64,000 nucleotides of DNA from NCBI GenBank assembly GCA_020849725.1, contig JADLAZ010000160.1, positions 78,662-142,661 of the forward strand. Direction: 5' to 3'. A model generated the notes under the pieces. It was not told the origin of the DNA and searched no databases. It worked only from the letters and a program-made list of their open reading frames with translations. Origin of the DNA: Chloroflexota bacterium. Its GTDB lineage: Bacteria > Chloroflexota > Chloroflexia > Thermomicrobiales > JADLAZ01. The stretch's first letter is position 1, and each line of letters begins with the position of its first letter. Made by a program: the position numbers and the translations under genes. Positions 56,732 through 64,000 of this stretch are shown here, piece after piece.

Positions 56732-57334
56732 CTAGCCGGTCGGTCCCGGCGCGGCGCTGGCGGCGTCGGCCCGCAGCGCCGCCAGCCCCAAGAAAATAGC
56801 GGCAATGCTGCTCTGCACCGCGATCTCGCCGTCGGTCACCAGTGCCTGGAGGCGCGCGAGGGGCGCCAGGACAACCTCGATCCGCTCGGCCGGATCCAGC
56901 CGCTGTCCGCCGGTCAACCGACAGCCGGTGGCCAGGAAGACGTGGCCGCGCTGCGGCGACCGCGTCGGATCGCAGATCAGCGCGCCAAGCGGCTGGATAT
57001 CGGCTGGCGTGTAGCCGGTCTCCTCGGCCAGCTCGCGGACGACGGCAGCGGCCGGCGCTGGGTCGGCCGGCTCGATGTAGCCAGCCGGCAACTCCAGCGT
57101 CGTCTGGCCAATGCCATGCTTGTACTGGCGCACCAGCACGACCTCGCCGGCGGCAGTGACGGGAAAGACGATGGCGAAATGGCGCTGGTGGACGACAAAG
57201 TAGCCGTCGAGCGTGCGCCCGTCCGGCAACCGGATGCTCTCGCGATCGACGCGCAGCCAGACGTCATCGACCAGCCGCCGCCGGCCTACTACGCGCCAGC
57301 CATGCCCATCGCCGGCTGGGTCCGCGTCACTCAT
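56732..57334 (-). CDS. Nudix hydrolase (ADP-ribose pyrophosphatase-like)
   Basis: 200 aa from ATG 57334. N-terminal strands (VVGRRRLVDDVWLRVDRESI, FVVHQRHFAIVFPVTAAGEV), then VRQYKHGIGQTTLELPAGYI and the Nudix box GYIEPADPAPAAAVVRELAE followed by ETGY. The box has Asp and one extra residue at the first acidic position relative to the strict GX5EX7REUXEEXGU consensus, a known variation. ELPAGYIE is typical of ADP-ribose or nucleotide-sugar pyrophosphatases. Divergent from the OsmC-family gene 124 bases away. Confidence 0.88.
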   Translation of the reverse strand: MSDADPAGDGHGWRVVGRRRLVDDVWLRVDRESIRLPDGRTLDGYFVVHQRHFAIVFPVTAAGEVVLVRQYKHGIGQTTLELPAGYIEPADPAPAAAVVRELAEETGYTPADIQPLGALICDPTRSPQRGHVFLATGCRLTGGQRLDPAERIEVVLAPLARLQALVTDGEIAVQSSIAAIFLGLAALRADAASAAPGPTG

Positions 57335-57458
57335 TGAATGGCCGGACCGTGTGCAGTGCGCATTGGTTCCCTTTCGCGAACGCCGGTCGCGTGCTACGCT
57401 GGACCACGCCGACAGCAGCCCGCCCCTTCGGCCTGGCGCCACCGAACGGAGACGGTAG

Positions 57459-57872
57459 ATGAGCGAGCCGGACATCGTCAACACGGTGCGATCGACCAGC
57501 AGCAGCACACCCGGCCGCAGCCTCAACATGCTCGGACGGCACACGCTGGCCATCGACAGCCCGACCCTGGCCGAGGAGATTACGTCAAGCGAGGCGTTCC
57601 TGGCCGGCATCTCCTCCTGCGGCGTCAATCTGGTCGAGCGCGTCGCCCGCGAGGAGAATGTGTCGGTGACACGCGTCGAGATCACGATCGAGGGCCGGCG
57701 CACGCGGCAGCGACCGACCGACTTCGCCGCCATCAGCCTGCACTTCCGTCTTGAGGGAGTCACGCAGCCGCAGGCCGAGTACCTCGTTGGCCGCTATAAA
57801 GATGGGTGACCGCTCTACCGTGCGGTCGCCGTGGCGACCCAGGTGGACGTGACGGTCGAAGCCGCCGGCTAG
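57459..57872 (+). CDS. OsmC-family protein with in-frame TGA at the conserved cysteine (selenoprotein candidate)
   Basis: Read to the first stop it is 116 aa; read through TGA 57807-57809 it is 137 aa, ending at TAG 57870-57872, the normal length for the family. OsmC features: SPTLAEEITSSEAFLAGISS then CGVNLVERVAREENVSV (first cysteine, residue 54), VEITIEGRRTRQRPTDFAAI, and LHFRLEGVTQPQAEYLVGRY. After the TGA the same frame continues PLYRAVAVATQVDVTVEAAG, which matches the family end C-P-(V/L)-Y-R. So TGA occupies the second conserved thiol position (residue 117). OsmC enzymes reduce organic hydroperoxides with that cysteine pair. A selenocysteine would fit; a disabling mutation or sequencing error is the alternative. 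Confidence 0.75.
57824..57839 (+). promoter_or_regulatory. SECIS-like hairpin candidate after the OsmC TGA
   Basis: GGTCGC (57824-57829), loop CGTG, GCGACC (57834-57839). The loop starts 21 bases after the TGA, within the range for bacterial SECIS elements, and contains G. An alternative stem GACCGC/GCGGTC (57808-57813 with 57822-57827) excludes it. GC-rich DNA forms hairpins easily, so weight is limited. Confidence 0.4.
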
Positions 57873-57908
57873 CGCCGCCGGCCGCGACGAGGGGAGCGAG
57901 GGAGGCCC

Positions 57909-58943
57909 ATGCGCGCCGCTATCCAGATCGGCCGGCGCACGATCGAGATGCGTGAAACGCCGCCACCACCGCGCGAGCGCGACGAGGCGCTGATCCGGGT
58001 ACTCGCCTGCGGCATATGCGGCTCCGACCTGCATCCATACCTGGATCGGGCCGAAGCACAGTCGCTGCCCGACGGTCACGAGGTCGCCGGCGAGGTGCTG
58101 GCGCTGCCAGCCGGCTATGCCGGGCCGGCGCGCGTCGGCGATCTGGTGGCTGTCGATACCATCTGCCTCGGTGTCGCCTGCGGCGCGTGCGCGCTGTGCC
58201 GGGCTGGTCAGACATTCCATTGCCCCAGCCGGCGCGACCGGCGGCTAGGCGGTGGTTTCGCCGAGTTGATCGCGCGCAAGCCGGCCGGTCTGTTCCCGGC
58301 CCCGCCCGGCGTCACACCAGAGCAGGTGGCGCTGGTCGAGCCACTGGCCGTCGGCGTCCATGCGATCCGCTGGGCGCGCATGCCGGCCGGCGCCAGTGTG
58401 GCCATCGTCGGCGCGGGCACGATCGGACTGATGACGCTGCTGGCCGCCCGCGCGCTCGGGGCCGGGCCGGTGCATGTGCTGGCCCGTCACCCACGCCAGG
58501 CGGCGCTGGCCGAGGCGCTGGGCGCGACGACAGTCACGACCGCTGACCCGGCCACCGCGCTGGCGCACGTCCAGGCCGCGACCGGCGGCGGTGCGGACCT
58601 GGCTATCGAGACGGTCGGCGGGCACGGCGACACCGCCAACCAGGCCTGGGAGCTGGCGCGCGTCCAGGGGTCGGTCGCCATCCTCGGCATCTTCCCCGAC
58701 CGCGTGCCGGTCGACCTGCTGCGGCCGGTCATGCGCGAGCTGCGCGTTACCTTCCCTATCTGCTACGGTAAGATCGACGACCGGCAGGACTTCGACGTGG
58801 CGCTTGAGCTGATCGCCACCGGCCGCGCACCGGTCGAGCGCCTGGTGACGCACCGGCTGCCACTCGACGAGGCGCCGGAGGCGTTCCGCATCGCCGCCGA
58901 CAAGGCCACCGGCTCGGTCAAAGTCCACGTGACAATGACGTGA
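57909..58943 (+). CDS. Zinc-dependent alcohol/polyol dehydrogenase (MDR family)
   Basis: 344 aa, AGGGAGG upstream. Catalytic zinc site: ACGICGSDLHPYL (Cys), PDGHEVAGEV (His-Glu). Structural zinc cysteines CGACALCRAGQTFHC. Cofactor fold SVAIVGAGTIGLMTLLAARA. The overall layout matches sorbitol/threonine-type dehydrogenases that oxidise polyols or sugars. Followed 25 bases later by a Gfo/Idh oxidoreductase, so a small sugar-oxidation operon is likely. A GC-rich 36-base gap separates it from the read-through end of the OsmC gene. Confidence 0.88.
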   Translation: MRAAIQIGRRTIEMRETPPPPRERDEALIRVLACGICGSDLHPYLDRAEAQSLPDGHEVAGEVLALPAGYAGPARVGDLVAVDTICLGVACGACALCRAGQTFHCPSRRDRRLGGGFAELIARKPAGLFPAPPGVTPEQVALVEPLAVGVHAIRWARMPAGASVAIVGAGTIGLMTLLAARALGAGPVHVLARHPRQAALAEALGATTVTTADPATALAHVQAATGGGADLAIETVGGHGDTANQAWELARVQGSVAILGIFPDRVPVDLLRPVMRELRVTFPICYGKIDDRQDFDVALELIATGRAPVERLVTHRLPLDEAPEAFRIAADKATGSVKVHVTMT

Positions 58944-58968
58944 GCCACGGCGAGAGGAAGTTTGTGCC

Positions 58969-60066
58969 ATGGGGATGACCGTCGGCATGCTCGGCCTGAC
59001 CCATCCACACTCGGCCGGTCACCTGCGGACGCTGGCCGTCACGCCGGAGGTAACCCAGGTCGTCGCCTACGACCCCAATCCGGCAGCGCACGCGCCAGCG
59101 CGTGCGCATTGCGCCACGCTCACCGACGTGACGGCCGATCTGGACGAGCTGCTGACCCGTGCCGATGTGCCAGTCGCCGTCATCGCCGTGCCGACCGATC
59201 AGACGCCAGCGCTGGTCGCGCGTGCGGCAGCGGCCGGCAAGCACATCCTGTGTGAGAAGCCGGTCGGCCGCACCGCCGCCGACCTGGAGCCGGTGCTGCG
59301 GGCGCTGGCGGAGCACCAACGCCACCTGGGCGTCTTCTACATCTGGCGACGGCACCCGGTCATCCTCAAGCTGCGGGAGTGGGTGGCCGGCGGCGCGCTC
59401 GGCCGCCTGACCTCGGTCGAGCTGCGCATGGTGACGACGCAGGTCGGGCTGCGCGACCCGCGGCACTGGCTGTTTCAGCGGTCCGTCGCCGGCGGCGGCA
59501 TTCTGTCCTGGCTTGGTTGCCACTGGCTCGACGCCGTCCGCTTCATAACCGGCCAGGAGTACGAGACGGTAGCGGCGCTGATCGGCACACTCAGCGGCGA
59601 GGCGATCGACGTCGAGGACGCGGCAGCGGTCAGCTTTCGTCTCACCGGCGGCGCGCTCGGCACGCTCCACGCCGGCTACCTGCTGGCTCAGGGCCGCGCC
59701 GGCTACGAGGGCGCCGCCTATGACAACCGGATCATCCTGCGCGGCACACTCGGCCGGGCCGAATACCTCTGGGCGCGCGAGGGCGAGCAGGTGGTCGAGT
59801 TGCACAGCATCGCGCCCGGCTGGGACAGGAACGCTCGCGAGCGCTTCGGTTACCTGCTGGTCGACAGCCCCGCCTACGGCGGCGCGCACGGCCTGGCTTT
59901 CGTGCGCGAGTTTCTGGCCACCTGTCAGGGCGGCGGCGCCAGCCCGGCCAGCGCCGTCGACGCGCTGCGCGTCGTCGAGATGCTCGACGCCGCCTACCAG
60001 TCGGCCGCCACTGGCCAGGCAACCGCCGTCACCCGGCATGCGGTGACCGGCCTGCTCGGCGCGTAG
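58969..60066 (+). CDS. Gfo/Idh/MocA-family oxidoreductase
   Basis: 365 aa. Rossmann start GMLGLTHPHSAGHLRTLAVT (glycine motif less canonical than usual), KHILCEKPVGRTAADLEPVL (family Glu-Lys-Pro), RHPVILKLREWVAGGALGRL, GGGILSWLGCHWLDAVRFIT (His). Uses NAD(P) to oxidise a sugar or polyol. Paired with the Zn-dehydrogenase upstream. It is distinct from the other Gfo/Idh gene in the window (24373-25638), with which it shares only the family blocks. Confidence 0.87.
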   Translation: MGMTVGMLGLTHPHSAGHLRTLAVTPEVTQVVAYDPNPAAHAPARAHCATLTDVTADLDELLTRADVPVAVIAVPTDQTPALVARAAAAGKHILCEKPVGRTAADLEPVLRALAEHQRHLGVFYIWRRHPVILKLREWVAGGALGRLTSVELRMVTTQVGLRDPRHWLFQRSVAGGGILSWLGCHWLDAVRFITGQEYETVAALIGTLSGEAIDVEDAAAVSFRLTGGALGTLHAGYLLAQGRAGYEGAAYDNRIILRGTLGRAEYLWAREGEQVVELHSIAPGWDRNARERFGYLLVDSPAYGGAHGLAFVREFLATCQGGGASPASAVDALRVVEMLDAAYQSAATGQATAVTRHAVTGLLGA

Positions 60067-60076
60067 CGGCCCGCTG

Positions 60077-60607
60077 TCAGCGGCGCAGCAGGAGCGTCCC
60101 ACCGGCCCCGGCCAGCAGCAGCGGTCCGGCCCCGGCCAGCGCCGCCGTGCCCGCCCCCCCGAGCACGCCAATGGCGATGACTGCCAGTGCCACGAGCGCC
60201 GTCAACCCGGCGCCGGCCCGCGTCAGCCACCGGCCCTGCTGCATCACGTCCGACCGGCTGAACTGCTGCCCAGCACGCCACCACCCCAGCCCCGGCGCGG
60301 CGACGCCGGACAGCGCGGCTGCCGCCGGCCAGGCCGCCCAGCCGTTGGTCAGGCCGAGCGCGCCGAGCAGCAGGCCGGCAGCCATCAGCGCTGCGCCCAG
60401 CGCCGCCAGCCACGCCGCCCGCGGCCCCAGCGCCGGCACGGCGGCCAGGCACACCAGTCCCGGCCCGATCGCGTACAGCGTCCAGGCGAAACTCAGTGGC
60501 CAGATATCCCACGCTTGCGCCGCCAGCCAGATCAGTCCCGTCACAAGCAGCCCGGCGCCCAGGAACCTGTCGAGCTGCTGCCGCGGGTGACTGCTTGCCA
60601 TCATCAT
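60077..60607 (-). CDS. Small multi-pass membrane protein, unknown
   Basis: 176 aa. About six hydrophobic helices, for example FLGAGLLVTGLIWLAAQAWD, FAWTLYAIGPGLVCLAAVP, AAWLAALGAALMAAGLLLGA, LTALVALAVIAIGVLGG, with short loops and a Gln/Arg loop QFSRSDVMQQGRWL. Resembles uncharacterised DUF-type proteins of Chloroflexota. Start chosen at the first of three consecutive ATGs (60607) with GAGGG upstream. No function inferred. Convergent with the Gfo/Idh gene. Confidence 0.7.
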   Translation of the reverse strand: MMMASSHPRQQLDRFLGAGLLVTGLIWLAAQAWDIWPLSFAWTLYAIGPGLVCLAAVPALGPRAAWLAALGAALMAAGLLLGALGLTNGWAAWPAAAALSGVAAPGLGWWRAGQQFSRSDVMQQGRWLTRAGAGLTALVALAVIAIGVLGGAGTAALAGAGPLLLAGAGGTLLLRR

Positions 60608-60706
60608 GGGGCTACCCTCGCGGCGCCATGTCCAGAACTGCACGCGCTGCCCATTCGGGTAGAAATGCCGTGGCCTCCTGGAACCGAGGCGGTGACTGTC
60701 TCCAAC

Positions 60707-61858
60707 CTAGAGTCGCACGCGCAAGCCGCTCAGCGCCAACCCCGGCGGTAGGTCACGCCCCAGCAGCAGCACCTGGAAGCGACCCAGGCGGTCGGGCCGG
60801 ATCAGGTCGGCCACCGCCTGCCGCTGGCGCACGTACTCGGCGGCTGGCAACCGGGTCTGCAAGTCGAGCAGCACGGCCTCCAGGCCCAGGCCGGCCAGGA
60901 ACGCGCCCTGCGTCGTTCGGCCCTGCACCGCCAATCCGACCGCCGGCGCGCGCCGCATCAGTGCGCCGAAATCGACATGGGCGGTCATGTCCTGCCGGCC
61001 GACACGCTGGAATGGATCTTCATTCACGGTCTGCCGCCAGTAGCAGAGCAGCGTGCCTCGGCGGCGGCGCGGGCCGTACAGGTCGGCTGTCTCGTCGCCA
61101 TAGTCGATGATGACGACCGCCCCGCGCCCCAGCTCCGCCGCAACTCGATCGAGCCAGGTCAGCGCCGCCAGGCTGACCTCGGCCACCTGACCCTCGACCA
61201 ACTGCACGCCGCCCGCCGCCAGCGCCTCGGCCAGTGCCGGCGTCGACGGCAGGCCGGCGACCTCAACGAAGCCATCGGTCTGCCAATCGACGAAGAACTC
61301 CAGCAGGCGGTCGTCGCGCAACGTCAGCCGGTGGACCGGCAGCGCGTCCAGCACTTCGTTGGCCAGCACCAGCCCGACAGCCGGCGCGGCCGCCGCCGTC
61401 CAGCGCGCCGCCTGCCCGGCGGCCCCCAGCGTCGCCTGCTGCGCGGCCACCAGCGCCGGGCTGACCTCGTGGATGGCGTAGTCCAGCGCCGCCGCGAACG
61501 GCGGATCCTCGGCGGCGGCGGCAGTCAGCAGGTCGCGCGCCAGCGCGCCGGTGCCGGCGCCCCACTCCAGCACCGTGAACGGGTTCGGTGCCCCCAGCCC
61601 GCGCCAGACCTCGGCTGCCTGCCGCATCAGGCAGCCGCCGAAGGCCGGGTGCAACTCCGGCGACGTCACGAAATCGCCGCCGCGACCGATGGCCGGGCGG
61701 GTCGCGTAGTAGCCAAAGGCCGGGTGGAGCAGCGCCTGGTCCATGAAGCGGGCGAATGTCAGTGGCCCGGCGGCGGCGATCTCAGCGCGCAGTGCCGCCA
61801 CCAGCCGCGGATCGCTCGCGTCGGCGGCCGGATTGGGCGACGAGGCGGGTGCGCTCAT
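60707..61858 (-). CDS. MidA/NDUFAF7-family SAM-dependent methyltransferase (DUF185)
   Basis: 383 aa. FARFMDQALLHPAFGYYATR, GGDFVTSPELHPAFGGCLMR, then the SAM site FTVLEWGAGTGALARDLLTA and IHEVSPALVAAQQATLG; LVLANEVLDALPVHRL is diagnostic. In mitochondria NDUFAF7 dimethylates an arginine of complex I subunit NDUFS2; bacterial targets are less clear but may also be Nuo subunits. Stand-alone gene, divergent from the rhomboid gene. Confidence 0.92.
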   Translation of the reverse strand: MSAPASSPNPAADASDPRLVAALRAEIAAAGPLTFARFMDQALLHPAFGYYATRPAIGRGGDFVTSPELHPAFGGCLMRQAAEVWRGLGAPNPFTVLEWGAGTGALARDLLTAAAAEDPPFAAALDYAIHEVSPALVAAQQATLGAAGQAARWTAAAAPAVGLVLANEVLDALPVHRLTLRDDRLLEFFVDWQTDGFVEVAGLPSTPALAEALAAGGVQLVEGQVAEVSLAALTWLDRVAAELGRGAVVIIDYGDETADLYGPRRRRGTLLCYWRQTVNEDPFQRVGRQDMTAHVDFGALMRRAPAVGLAVQGRTTQGAFLAGLGLEAVLLDLQTRLPAAEYVRQRQAVADLIRPDRLGRFQVLLLGRDLPPGLALSGLRVRL

Positions 61859-62061
61859 CGGAACGCACCTGGCGAGATGCCCGCCAATCCTGCGCGGCGC
61901 GAGAGGGCCGGCTCACCGCGCCCACGCACGCAGCTGACGCGCATCCCGCCTGGCACGCGTCCGGATGCGGCCGCCGGAACGGATGCGATACTGGATGCGT
62001 AGCTACGGTGGCGCACGCGGCGCGACCGGCGCTGCCCCGACGCAGAGGGGATGACGCGCCC

Positions 62062-62745
62062 ATGATGGTCCTGCCCTTCGGCGACATCAACCCGACACGG
62101 CGCTGGCCGGTCGTCACGTTGTTGATCATCCTCATCAACGTGGCGGTGTTCGTCTATGCGATCAGCCGGGGCGGACGCGGGTTCGATCTCCTCACCGCCG
62201 CCTACGGCGCCATTCCGGCCGAGTTGCTCACCGGCCGGGACATTGCGCCGCGCATCCCCTACCCGGTCCAGGTCACGCTGCTGACGTCGATGTTCATGCA
62301 CGGCAGTCTCGCCCACATCTTCGGCAACATGCTCTACTTGTGGATCTTCGGCGACAACGTCGAGGATGCGCTCGGTCACGGCCGCTTCCTGCTCTTCTAC
62401 CTGATCTGTGGCCTGATCGCCAGCTTCAGCCATATCGCATTCAATCTCGGCTCGACTATTCCCACGGTCGGCGCCAGCGGCGCGATCTCCGGCGTCCTCG
62501 GCGCCTACCTGTTGCTCTACCCTCAGGGGCGGGTGCGCGTGTTCGTCTGGCTGCTCATCATCATCCGCGTCATTCACGTGCCGGCCTGGATCATGCTGAC
62601 GCTCTGGTTCGTGCTGCAGGCCATCCAGGCGCTGGGTGGCGAGCAAGGTGAAGTCGCCGTCTGGGCGCACATCGGCGGCTTTGTCGCCGGCCTGGTGTTG
62701 GTGCGGATCCTCCTACCCGCTCGCCGCACCCTCAGTGAGTGGTAG
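62062..62745 (+). CDS. Rhomboid-family intramembrane serine protease
   Basis: 227 aa from ATG 62062 (GAGGGG at about 12 bases). Six transmembrane helices. SMFMHGSLAHIFGNMLYLWI holds the H-x-x-N oxyanion residues; catalytic dyad GASGAISGVLGAYL (S139) and WAHIGGFVAG (H203). LQA(I)QALGGE in the late loop is common to the group. Cleaves membrane proteins within or near the bilayer; could process the many anchored proteins of this genome. Divergent from MidA and convergent with the aldo-keto reductase. Confidence 0.92.
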   Translation: MMVLPFGDINPTRRWPVVTLLIILINVAVFVYAISRGGRGFDLLTAAYGAIPAELLTGRDIAPRIPYPVQVTLLTSMFMHGSLAHIFGNMLYLWIFGDNVEDALGHGRFLLFYLICGLIASFSHIAFNLGSTIPTVGASGAISGVLGAYLLLYPQGRVRVFVWLLIIIRVIHVPAWIMLTLWFVLQAIQALGGEQGEVAVWAHIGGFVAGLVLVRILLPARRTLSEW

Positions 62746-62760
62746 GCGTGCCCCCACGCA

Positions 62761-63720
62761 TTAGGCGCCAGCCGGCAGCGGCGCGGTGGCATCGACGAGC
62801 CGTTCGGCCCGCAGCTCCTGCCAGCAGGCGGCCGGGATCGGCCAGCCGATGAGGCGGGCATTGTCTTCCGCCTCGGCCACGCTGCGCGCGCCGGGGATGA
62901 CGCTGACAACGGCCGGGTGCGCCAGCGGGAACTGCAGTGCCGCCGCCCGCAGCGGCACGCCGTGGCGGGCGCAGACGGCCTCGATGTGCGCCGTCCGATC
63001 GAGCAGGTCCGGCGGCGCGGCGGTGTAGTTGAAGGTCGCGCCCGGCCGCGCCCCCGTCGCCAGGATGCCGCTGTTGTACGGCCCACCGATGATGACGCCG
63101 ACGCCCCGCTCCTGACACGCCGGCAGCAACTCGCGCAGCCCGATCTGGTCCAGCAGCGTGTAGCGCCCGGCCGCCAGCACGCAGTCGACCACACCGGCGC
63201 GCACGAAGCGCGCCAGCATCGTCGCCTGATTCATGCCGGCGCCGATCGCTCGGCAGATGCCCTGCTCCTTCAGGCGCCGCAGCGCGCGGAAAGCGCCATC
63301 GAGCGCCGCTTGCTCGTGGGCGTCCGGGTCGTGGACGTGCAGGATGTCGACCCGGTCCAGGCCGAGCCGCGTCAGGCTGGCCTCGACTGTGCGCTGCACG
63401 CCGTCCTCGCTGTAGTCAAATGGCAGTTGCCCATCGCTCGCCGGCGCATCGGCCGGCAGCCAGCGGCCGACCTTCGTCGCCAGCACGAACGACCCGCGCG
63501 GCACGCCGGCCAGCGCCCGGCCGAAGCGCCGCTCGCTCTCGCCCTGCCCGTAGAGCGGCGCGGTGTCGAGCAGGCGCACGCCCAGCGCCAGCGCAGCGTG
63601 GACTATCTCGACCGCGACCGTCGGGTCGACCGATAGGTGGCTGAGGGGCGCGCCGCCCAGGCCAAGCGCGGTCACCGTCACCGCTGTCTGGCCGATCGTT
63701 CGCTCGGTCCGTGCATCCAT
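62761..63720 (-). CDS. Aldo/keto reductase (L-fucose/aldose dehydrogenase-like)
   Basis: 319 aa from ATG 63720 (GAGGAG upstream). Tetrad: LLDTAPLYGQGESERR (Asp, Tyr), FVLATKVGRWLPAD (Lys), ILHVHDPDAHEQ (His). The opening IGQTAVTVTALGLGGAPLS and ERFGRALAGVPRGSFVL resemble the pyridoxal/L-fucose dehydrogenase branch that oxidises aldoses with NAD(P) to lactones. That product would feed a lactonase and the sugar-acid dehydratases coded elsewhere here. Substrate inferred, not shown. Confidence 0.88.
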   Translation of the reverse strand: MDARTERTIGQTAVTVTALGLGGAPLSHLSVDPTVAVEIVHAALALGVRLLDTAPLYGQGESERRFGRALAGVPRGSFVLATKVGRWLPADAPASDGQLPFDYSEDGVQRTVEASLTRLGLDRVDILHVHDPDAHEQAALDGAFRALRRLKEQGICRAIGAGMNQATMLARFVRAGVVDCVLAAGRYTLLDQIGLRELLPACQERGVGVIIGGPYNSGILATGARPGATFNYTAAPPDLLDRTAHIEAVCARHGVPLRAAALQFPLAHPAVVSVIPGARSVAEAEDNARLIGWPIPAACWQELRAERLVDATAPLPAGA

Positions 63721-63938
63721 GGGGCAACGCTCCTCGTAGGTCCGGTCAGGACGGGCGTACCGCCTGTGACGGTCCGGCCGTCTGGGCGTAGACAGTGATA
63801 GAGGCCACGAGACGGCTAGGACCGACCTCCTATGCGTCCGCCATCGCGGCATGCCGACGATCAACCATAGGACGGGCCACGAGGGTGCAGCCGGTGGATG
63901 GCGCGCCGGCCCGCCGACAGCGCAGCAGGAGGTTCCGC

Positions 63939-64000
63939 ATGTTGGTCCTGGGCCGCAAGACAGACGAGAGCCTGATCGTCGGCAGCGATATCACCATCAC
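63939..64000 (+). CDS. csrA: Carbon storage regulator CsrA, N-terminal end (truncated by window edge)
   Basis: AGGAGG lies 4-6 bases before ATG 63939. The visible residues MLVLGRKTDESLIVGSDITI match CsrA (MLVLxRKxxExIxIGxxIxI), the dimeric RNA-binding regulator that masks GGA motifs near ribosome sites. In Gram-positives csrA is usually next to fliW and flagellar genes; whether those follow cannot be seen. Confidence 0.88.
   Translation, partial: MLVLGRKTDESLIVGSDITI

Noticed and set aside
55190..57337. A 715-codon open frame on the plus strand
   Set aside because: It lies antisense to DUF1501, DUF1800 and Nudix genes, whose domains are clear. Its translation is Gln/Arg/Gly-rich with no motif. 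In very GC-rich DNA, antisense frames stay open by chance.

Overview
The window is GC-rich bacterial DNA carrying densely packed genes on both strands. Gene content suggests a monoderm-like Chloroflexota, possibly near Thermomicrobia or Sphaerobacter. The clues are many lipoproteins and sortase-free surface proteins, many GTG starts, a family B DNA polymerase, an FhaA/FhaB pair, a bacterial translin homologue, and four surface proteins sharing a VQYFER-type module that I associate with Chloroflexota. The taxonomic placement is inference; no rRNA is present. The only RNA gene seen is a tRNA-Met (CAT).

Layout. 1-1.2 kb: end of lipA, then lipB and a 28-residue membrane peptide. 1.5-3.9 kb: three tandem paralogues of an unrecognised secreted two-cysteine protein. 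Two of them have near-identical sigma70-type promoters, palindromes and leader hairpins, and a remnant of a fourth copy follows. 4.0-7.7 kb: family B DNA polymerase (minus), then fhaA-like and fhaB-like genes. 7.9-12.3 kb: two tandem secreted glycoside hydrolases. 12.5-16.9 kb: glycosyltransferase, two tandem Ldh_2-type dehydrogenases and plsX. 16.9-23 kb: membrane-anchored surface protein, translin homologue, proC, a Uma2 nuclease-like gene, a ParB-like protein and an M42 peptidase. 23.2-25.6 kb: sugar-acid dehydratase plus a Gfo/Idh oxidoreductase (minus). 25.8-28.5 kb: lipoprotein, tRNA-Met, a cupin and a coiled-coil glycosyltransferase. 28.5-33.6 kb: ABC sugar importer followed by a ManD/RspA-type enolase-superfamily gene. 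33.7-36.7 kb: cellulose-synthase-like glycosyltransferase and an amidohydrolase preceded by a 7 x 7-bp repeat. 36.9-39.2 kb: two lipoproteins. 39.2-41.4 kb: a metzincin-like protein with the N-terminal motif of contractile-injection-system cargo, overlapping a small gene. 41.6-45.8 kb: NT5C-type phosphatase, hydrolase, signal peptidase I and the rpsP-khpA-rimM operon. 45.9-51.1 kb: peptide-type binding protein, M23 peptidase and an orphan histidine kinase. 51.4-52.6 kb: lipoprotein with a toxin-like domain and an ATGA-overlapping partner. 53.9-56.6 kb: DUF1800-DUF1501 pair. 56.7-64 kb: Nudix hydrolase, an OsmC-family gene with an in-frame TGA at the conserved cysteine, Zn-alcohol dehydrogenase, Gfo/Idh oxidoreductase, MidA methyltransferase, rhomboid protease, aldo-keto reductase and the start of csrA.

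How it fits together. Many genes suit import and oxidation of plant sugars and sugar acids: hydrolases, an ABC importer, two enolase-superfamily dehydratases, a lactonase-type amidohydrolase, two Gfo/Idh oxidoreductases, a Zn-ADH and an aldo-keto reductase. A second theme is the cell surface (glycosyltransferases, VQYFER-module proteins, M23 peptidase, signal peptidase, rhomboid).

The most unusual items are the probable selenocysteine OsmC gene (57459-57872), the injection-system-type metzincin with its overlapping partner (39475-41378), the toxin-like lipoprotein pair (51432-52561), the triplicated secreted two-cysteine family (1538-3926), and the VQYFER-type module found in otherwise unrelated secreted proteins.
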